From NCBI RefSeq assembly GCF_002591975.1, contig NZ_NVQE01000005.1, positions 1 through 64,000 of the forward strand: a stretch of 64,000 nucleotides of DNA, read 5' to 3'. Within the stretch, counting starts at the first letter, position 1, and each line of letters opens with the position of its first letter. This document shows positions 59,524-64,000 of the stretch, in pieces. Under the pieces are notes generated by a model that did not search any database, was not told the DNA's origin, and was given only the letters and a program-made list of their open reading frames with translations. The stretch comes from Mycobacterium neglectum. Its GTDB lineage: Bacteria; Actinomycetota; Actinomycetes; Mycobacteriales; Mycobacteriaceae. Position numbers and translations under genes: made by a program.

Positions 59524-60456
59524 TCATTGCGTTTCCGCCATGAGCTCGCGCGCCCCGAGTTCGAACAACTCCTCGGCCACCGAGAGCCCTAGCTCTCGTG
59601 CCCGATCGGTCATCCCGACTCCGGACGCACGGATCACGTCGGATCCGTCCAGCGTCGCCACGCATCCGCGCAACGACACCTCTTCGAAGACACGGCCGTC
59701 CTCATCGATGGACTCGACCACGTCGGCGATCGCGCCCACCGGTGCGGAACAACCCGCCTCCAGTGCGGCGAGCAGGGCCCGCTCGGCGGTGACTGCGACG
59801 CGAGTGTCGGCGTCGTCCAACTCCGACAGCAGCGCGGCGAGCCCGGTGTCGCTGGCGCGGCACTCGACCGCAAGCGCACCTTGCGCCGGTGCTGGCAGCA
59901 TCTGCACCGGCTCCAGAGTCTCGGTGACATCGGCCAATCGTCCGATACGGGCCAGACCCGCACGGGCGACGACGACGCCGTCGAGATCACCATTGCTTAC
60001 CCTGTTCAACCTGGTGTCAAGGTTGCCTCGTAGGGGGCGAATTTCCAAACCGAGACCCAATGCTCTAAGCTGCGCGGCCCGTCGCGGGCTCGAGGTGCCG
60101 ATGACCGACCCGGCAGGCAACTCCCCCAGCACCAGGCCGTCGCGGGCCACCAGAGCGTCGCGCGCGTCCCCTCGCGGGGGTATCGCAGCGATCGTGAATC
60201 GATCATCGGGTGCGGTCGGCAAATCCTTGTAGGAGTGCACCGCCATGTCCACCCGACCGTCGTGGATGGCCTCCCGCAGGGCGGCGGTGAACACGCCGAT
60301 GCCGATATCGGCGACCGGGGCGTCGGAACGATCACCCTCGGTCGAGATGATGACCAACTCTGCGGCGTGACCTCTTGCCTCGAGCGCGTCTTTGATGAGG
60401 CCGGCCTGGGTGGTCGCCAACAGGCTGCCCCGGGTGCCTATCCGGATTACGGTCAA
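59524..60456 (-). CDS. hemC: Porphobilinogen deaminase (hydroxymethylbilane synthase)
   Basis: This 310-residue enzyme joins four porphobilinogens. It has [18 protein letters not shown] at the start, [28 protein letters not shown], and the dipyrromethane-cofactor cysteine in [11 protein letters not shown] near residue 235. It starts with TTG at 60456, three bases after hemA, so translation is probably coupled. The following gene hemD is 27 bases away. Confidence 0.97.
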   Translation of the reverse strand: MTVIRIGTRGSLLATTQAGLIKDALEARGHAAELVIISTEGDRSDAPVADIGIGVFTAALREAIHDGRVDMAVHSYKDLPTAPDDRFTIAAIPPRGDARDALVARDGLVLGELPAGSVIGTSSPRRAAQLRALGLGLEIRPLRGNLDTRLNRVSNGDLDGVVVARAGLARIGRLADVTETLEPVQMLPAPAQGALAVECRASDTGLAALLSELDDADTRVAVTAERALLAALEAGCSAPVGAIADVVESIDEDGRVFEEVSLRGCVATLDGSDVIRASGVGMTDRARELGLSVAEELFELGARELMAETQ

Positions 60457-60459
60457 GCT

Positions 60460-61803
60460 CTACTCGGCCTTGTCGAGATCGGTTGTCAATAAAGGTAATT
60501 CGCTCGCTGCCACGGCATCGACGGCCTGCTGGTCGAGCTCGAAGAGCTCACGCAGCGCCTCGGCGTAGCTGTCGCCGCCCGGCGCGCTGGCCAGCTGCTT
60601 GACCCGCACTGTCGGGGCGTGCAGCAGCTTGTCGACCACCCGTCGCACGGTCTTGGCGACCTCGTCACGATGGGCTGCCTCCAGGCCTGGCAGCCGGTTG
60701 TCCAGCCGCAGCAGCTCGGCCTCGACCACGTCGGCAGCCCGTTGTCGCAGCGCGGTGACGGTGGGGGTGACCTCGGCCATCCGCTGTCCGGACAGGTAGT
60801 TGGCCACCTCCGCGGCGACGATGGTGCGGGCGGCCTCGGTGTCGGACGCAGCGGCCCGCGCCGACGGCTCGCGCTGGATGCGGTCCATATCGACCACGTA
60901 GACGTCTGGCAGGCCAGCGACGGCAGGATCGACGTTGCGGGGCATGCCGAGGTCGCAGATGACCTGCTGCTTGGTTGTCTGGCCGTGCGCCAGCCCCCGA
61001 TGCACGTCAGCCAGCGACACCACCGGACGAACGGCACCGGTACAGCTCACGACGACGTCGGCGTCGGTCAGCGTAGGAGTCAGATGGTCGAGCGGGAACG
61101 CGTCGGCCGTGACGCCGAGCTCGCGGACCTTCTCGGCGAGCCGCTTCGCACGCGGCAGCGACCTGTTCACGATATGGATGCGCTCAACACCCGATCTGAC
61201 CAGGTATTTAGCCGCCAGCGAGCCCATTGAGCCCGCACCGATGACGACCGCGCTGCGGCCTGCCAACGAGCCGAGCTTGGCTTCGGCCATGTCGAGTGCC
61301 ACCGACACCACCGACGCGCCCGCGGAGTCGATACCGGTCTCGGAATGCACCCGTTTGCCGACCGAGAGGGCGCGCTGGGAGAGTTCGTGCAGCGTGCGGC
61401 CGACGGTGTGGTTCGCCTCGGCGGTCGCGTACGCACGACGCACCTGCCCGAGCACCTGCTGCTCGCCGATCACCGCGGAATCCAGCCCGCTGGCCACCGC
61501 AAACAGGTGCTCGACGGCCGCCTCTGCATAGCGCACGTAGGCGTATTTGGTGAGATCGCCCAGGCCCATACCGGAGTGCTCCGAGAGCACCTGCCCGATC
61601 ACCGAGAGCCCGCCGTGGAAGGCCTCGACGACTGCGTAGACCTCGACGCGGTTGCAGGTGGACAGCACCATGGCCTCGGTCACCAGCGACGACTGCAGGA
61701 CCTTCTCGACGATCTTGGCCTGTTCGGCCTCGTCGGTGCTCAACTGCTCCAGGACTGACACCGGCGCGCTGCGGTGCGAAACTCCGAAAAGCAGCACGCT
61801 CAC
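60460..61803 (-). CDS. hemA: Glutamyl-tRNA reductase
   Basis: This 447-residue enzyme starts C5 haem synthesis by reducing glutamyl-tRNA to glutamate-1-semialdehyde with NADPH. It has [16 protein letters not shown] at the N-terminus, the catalytic Cys50 in [41 protein letters not shown] (NADPH) and a C-terminal dimerisation helix region. It starts with GTG at 61803. It heads the hem operon and is often the regulated step, though I see no specific site in the 65-base gap upstream. Confidence 0.97.
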   Translation of the reverse strand: MSVLLFGVSHRSAPVSVLEQLSTDEAEQAKIVEKVLQSSLVTEAMVLSTCNRVEVYAVVEAFHGGLSVIGQVLSEHSGMGLGDLTKYAYVRYAEAAVEHLFAVASGLDSAVIGEQQVLGQVRRAYATAEANHTVGRTLHELSQRALSVGKRVHSETGIDSAGASVVSVALDMAEAKLGSLAGRSAVVIGAGSMGSLAAKYLVRSGVERIHIVNRSLPRAKRLAEKVRELGVTADAFPLDHLTPTLTDADVVVSCTGAVRPVVSLADVHRGLAHGQTTKQQVICDLGMPRNVDPAVAGLPDVYVVDMDRIQREPSARAAASDTEAARTIVAAEVANYLSGQRMAEVTPTVTALRQRAADVVEAELLRLDNRLPGLEAAHRDEVAKTVRRVVDKLLHAPTVRVKQLASAPGGDSYAEALRELFELDQQAVDAVAASELPLLTTDLDKAE

Positions 61804-61868
61804 GGCTTCATCACCACGTCATCCAAGGTAGCCGTTGACCAGCTGGCCTACCAAATTTGCTCAACTCT

Positions 61869-62126
61869 TTATCGATCCCTCAGATCAGCCCGCAACCTGG
61901 GCTCATCGACTTCCCAGTAGCTGTGCTCCGCCCCATCGAGCAGCACCACCGGCAGCCGATCGCCGAACTCCGCCCGCAGCACCGGGTCACCGGTGGCCGC
62001 GGCGGCGTCGACATCGGTGATCGTCAGCGCGAAGCCCAGCTCGTCGGCGAGTTCGGCAAGCCGCGTGGCGGCCCCGGTGCAGATCGTGCAGCCCGCACGT
62101 GTGAGCAATTCCACCTGCCTATCCAT
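61869..62126 (-). CDS. Glutaredoxin-like protein (Rv0508-like)
   Basis: This 85-residue thioredoxin-fold protein has a redox motif CTIC near residue 14 and LPVVLLDGAEHSYWEVDE (cis-Pro region). It lies directly upstream of hemA in the same direction. The ATG at 62126 is used; a GTG one codon upstream is possible. A thiol-redox role in the cytoplasm is inferred from the motif. Confidence 0.82.
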   Translation of the reverse strand: MDRQVELLTRAGCTICTGAATRLAELADELGFALTITDVDAAAATGDPVLRAEFGDRLPVVLLDGAEHSYWEVDEPRLRADLRDR

Positions 62127-62152
62127 CACGCAAGTATCTCCGCACGGTGACT

Positions 62153-62158
62153 TAGGCT
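62153..62158 (+). promoter_or_regulatory. TAGGCT -10 box, leaderless HAD phosphatase promoter
   Basis: The box ends six bases before the GTG at 62165, so the transcript should begin at or near the start codon. The gap between the divergent genes is only 38 bases and has no ribosome site for this gene. Confidence 0.45.
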
Positions 62159-62164
62159 GAATTC

Positions 62165-63076
62165 GTGTCCGATTCCGACGTCATCGAGCCTGCGGAGCCG
62201 TCCCTGGGTGCAGACGCCGATGATCAGCAGCTTGCGGGTGAGGCCAGCGCGGGTGCGGCAGTCTTCGACCTGGGCGAGCCCAGCGCAGCAGGCGCCCCGC
62301 CACCCGATCTGACCGCGGCGGCCTTCTTCGACGTCGACAACACACTCGTGCATGGGTCGTCGCTGGTGCACTTCGCCCGCGGACTGGCCTCCCGCAAGTA
62401 CTTCACGTACGGCGATCTCGGCCGATTCGCCTACGCGCAGGCCAAGTTTCAGCTTCTCGGTCGCGAAAACAGCGATGACGTGGCCGAGGGAAAGCGCAAA
62501 GCGCTCGCGTTCATCGAGGGGCGGTCGACCGCGGAATTGATGGCCCTGGGCGAGGAGATCTACGACCAGATCATCGCCGACAAGATCTGGCCGGGTACCC
62601 GCACGTTGACGCAGATGCACCTCGATGCCGGCCAACAGGTGTGGCTGGTCACCGCTACGCCCTATGAGCTGGCAGCCACCATTGCCAAACGACTGGGACT
62701 GACCGGCGCGCTCGGCACCGTCGCCGAGTCGGTCGACGGCGTGTTCACCGGCCGGCTCGTCGGCGACATCCTGCACGGCGCGGGCAAAGCGCATGCGGTG
62801 CGGGCGCTGGCCATCCGCGAAGGCCTCAACCTGCGGCGGTGCACGGCATACTCGGACAGCTTCAACGACGTGCCGATGCTGTCGCTGGTCGGCACGGCCG
62901 TAGCGATCAATCCGGACGCCGACCTGCGTGATCTCGCACGAGAGCGCGGGTGGGAGATTCGTGATTTCCGCACCGCACGCAAGGCCGCGCGGATCGGCGT
63001 GCCGTCAGCTCTGGCGTTGGGCGCCGCCGGCGGCGCGTTGGCGGCAATCGTGTCGCGGCGCCAGGACGGCCGTTGA
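62165..63076 (+). CDS. HAD-IB-family phosphatase (SerB-like)
   Basis: This 303-residue protein has an acidic N-terminal extension (residues 1-45), HAD motif [15 protein letters not shown] near residue 54, [11 protein letters not shown] (motif II) and [11 protein letters not shown] (motif IV). A C-terminal hydrophobic helix ([15 protein letters not shown]) may anchor it. HAD-IB members dephosphorylate serine phosphate or lipid-like substrates; the position matches Rv0505c (SerB1). The true substrate is unknown. Confidence 0.86.
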   Translation: MSDSDVIEPAEPSLGADADDQQLAGEASAGAAVFDLGEPSAAGAPPPDLTAAAFFDVDNTLVHGSSLVHFARGLASRKYFTYGDLGRFAYAQAKFQLLGRENSDDVAEGKRKALAFIEGRSTAELMALGEEIYDQIIADKIWPGTRTLTQMHLDAGQQVWLVTATPYELAATIAKRLGLTGALGTVAESVDGVFTGRLVGDILHGAGKAHAVRALAIREGLNLRRCTAYSDSFNDVPMLSLVGTAVAINPDADLRDLARERGWEIRDFRTARKAARIGVPSALALGAAGGALAAIVSRRQDGR

Positions 63077-63142
63077 GAATCACGGTGCGCATACCAGCGC
63101 TGATAGGCTCGCGCCCGCAGATCACGAGATGAAGAGAACGCT

Positions 63143-63679
63143 ATGGCTATCGCTGAAGAGATCATCGGAACCCACTACCGGTACCCCGACTACTTCGAAG
63201 TCGGCCGGGAGAAGATCCGTGAGTTCGCGCGGGCCGTCAAGGACGAGCATCCGGCGCACTTCACCGAGGACGCCGCAAAAGAATGCGGCCACGACGACCT
63301 CGTCGCGTCACTGACGTTCGTCGCGGTGGCGGGGCGGCGGGTGCAGAACGAGATCTTCAATCAGTTCGACGTGCCGGTCAACATGGAGCGGGTACTGCAC
63401 CGCGACCAGAAGCTGATCTTCCACAAGCCGATCATCTCCGGCGACAAACTGTGGTTCGACTCATACCTTGATTCGGTCATCGAGTCGCACGGCGCCATTC
63501 TCACCGAGATCCGCGGCGAGGTCACCGACGACGAGGGCAACCCCGTGCTCACCAGCATCGTGACCATCCTCGGCGAGGCCGAGCAGGATGAGGCCGATGA
63601 AGTCACCGCACAGATCGCCGCCGCGCGCGACGCGGCCATCGCCAAAATGATCGCTGGGCAAAGCAATAAGAACAGCTAG
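63143..63679 (+). CDS. MaoC N-terminal/FAS1-like dehydratase-domain protein (UPF0336, Rv0504c-like)
   Basis: This 178-residue hot-dog-fold protein has [29 protein letters not shown] and [28 protein letters not shown], the pattern of the UPF0336/HadA-like family. Related HadA and HadC subunits dehydrate hydroxyacyl-ACP in mycolic acid elongation. A lone subunit may need a partner; none is next to it here. It follows the HAD gene by 66 bases. Confidence 0.87.
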   Translation: MAIAEEIIGTHYRYPDYFEVGREKIREFARAVKDEHPAHFTEDAAKECGHDDLVASLTFVAVAGRRVQNEIFNQFDVPVNMERVLHRDQKLIFHKPIISGDKLWFDSYLDSVIESHGAILTEIRGEVTDDEGNPVLTSIVTILGEAEQDEADEVTAQIAAARDAAIAKMIAGQSNKNS

Positions 63680-63691
63680 GCTTTCCCCGGT

Positions 63692-63724
63692 CCCCAACTT
63701 CGTGGGGGCCCATCGCGTGGGCCC
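63692..63724. terminator. Overlapping stem-loops between convergent genes
   Basis: Two hairpins share bases: cccca/tgggg at 63692-63707 and the perfect gggccca/tgggccc at 63706-63724 with a five-base loop. They sit between the stops of the convergent dehydratase and acyltransferase genes and could end transcription from both sides. No U-tract is present. The two stems are mutually exclusive at two bases. Confidence 0.6.
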
Positions 63725-63741
63725 AGGTCGCGCCGAAATCG

Positions 63742-64000
63742 CTATCCGAAGAACGGATTTCGCCGGTTGGCCAACAACTGGTAGAGCGTCTGCTGGATGG
63801 TCTCGCGCACCTGGTCGGTCAGCTCGAAGGTGATCATCGGATCGTCGGCCGCTGCTTCGTCGTAATCAGCCGTGTAAATCGGTTCGCCGAACTGGATGTG
63901 CCACTTCGAGGGCAACGGCACCAACCCGACAGGTCCGGCCAACGGGAACAGCGGGGTGACGGGGAAATACGGCAGCCCGAGCAGGCGGGCCAACAGCTTG
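63742..64000 (-). CDS. C-terminal end of an acyltransferase-like protein (Rv0502-like), cut by the window
   Basis: Only the last 85 or so residues are in the window. They read ...LARLLGLPYFPVTPLFPLAGPVGLVPLPSKWHIQFGEPIYTADYDE and end in a helical tail (LTDQVRETIQQTLYQLLANRRNPFFG). This resembles the C-terminus of PlsC-type lysophospholipid acyltransferases, where GEPI marks the last core strand. The catalytic HxxxxD lies outside the window. The place matches Rv0502. Confidence 0.78.
   Translation of the reverse strand, partial: KLLARLLGLPYFPVTPLFPLAGPVGLVPLPSKWHIQFGEPIYTADYDEAAADDPMITFELTDQVRETIQQTLYQLLANRRNPFFG

Noticed and set aside
1..64000. Insertion sequence, prophage or integrative element boundaries
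   Set aside because: No transposase, integrase, tRNA target or flanking direct repeats were seen; the backbone matches the common mycobacterial order.

Overview
The window is GC-rich, densely coded actinobacterial DNA. The gene order hemA-hemC-hemD-hemB and hemL-phosphatase-thioredoxin-ccdA-resB-ccsB-ParA, with menA, mtnP and a galE-like gene close by, is (from memory) the order around Rv0502-Rv0541 of Mycobacterium tuberculosis, running on the minus strand here. F420-dependent oxidoreductases, a WS/DGAT acyltransferase, many TetR regulators and accessory operons absent from M. tuberculosis point to an environmental, probably fast-growing mycobacterium (Mycolicibacterium-like). I see no rRNA, tRNA, CRISPR array, insertion sequence or prophage, and no gene-free stretch longer than about 260 bases.

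Layout. 0.2-7 kb: a six-gene minus-strand operon with a GntR/HutC regulator, a 2x[4Fe-4S] ferredoxin, a lipoprotein solute-binding protein carrying a NosL-like tail, an ABC permease and ATPase, and an AprA-like flavoprotein fused to a HEAT-repeat tail. 7.1-11.8 kb: glgP, an FMN-type protein, and a TetR-SDR pair. 11.8-17 kb: a phosphonate-type operon (phosphonatase-like HAD, PhnD, PhnC, fused PhnE, Zn alcohol dehydrogenase) with no C-P lyase genes, headed by a HutC/PhnF-type operator. 17-22.2 kb: a polytopic membrane protein, a cytochrome-b/molybdopterin oxidoreductase with a small membrane partner, then a convergent GT2/DUF2064/methyltransferase operon. 22.3-26 kb: two complete two-component systems, one OmpR type and one NarL type. 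26-30 kb: F420-type enzymes, a Gly-rich repeat lipoprotein and nitronate monooxygenase. 29.3-33.2 kb: a frameshifted hydrolase carrying a 24-bp minisatellite, a galE-like gene, mtnP and menA. 33-41 kb: TetR/DUF1254-type/sulfotransferase genes, then a second NarL-type signalling island with an orphan receiver domain, then small membrane genes.

41-48 kb is a tightly overlapping operon for haem supply (hemL) and system II cytochrome c maturation (ResA-like thioredoxin, CcdA, ResB, CcsB). 48-55 kb holds two divergent F420-type nitroreductases, a methyltransferase, a P450 with a flavin-type partner, and a TetR/DUF2236/DGAT lipid unit with a strong shared palindrome. 55-62 kb is the main tetrapyrrole operon hemA-hemC-hemD-hemB with trailing small membrane genes. 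62-64 kb has a glutaredoxin-like protein, a HAD-IB phosphatase, a MaoC-type dehydratase and the C-terminal end of an acyltransferase cut by the window edge.

Translational coupling is pervasive: many neighbours overlap by ATGA or GTGA, which fixed several start codons. At least five genes appear to be leaderless, with a TANNNT box 6-8 bases before the start codon. Family calls rest on recognisable motifs; locus comparisons are from memory and were not searched.
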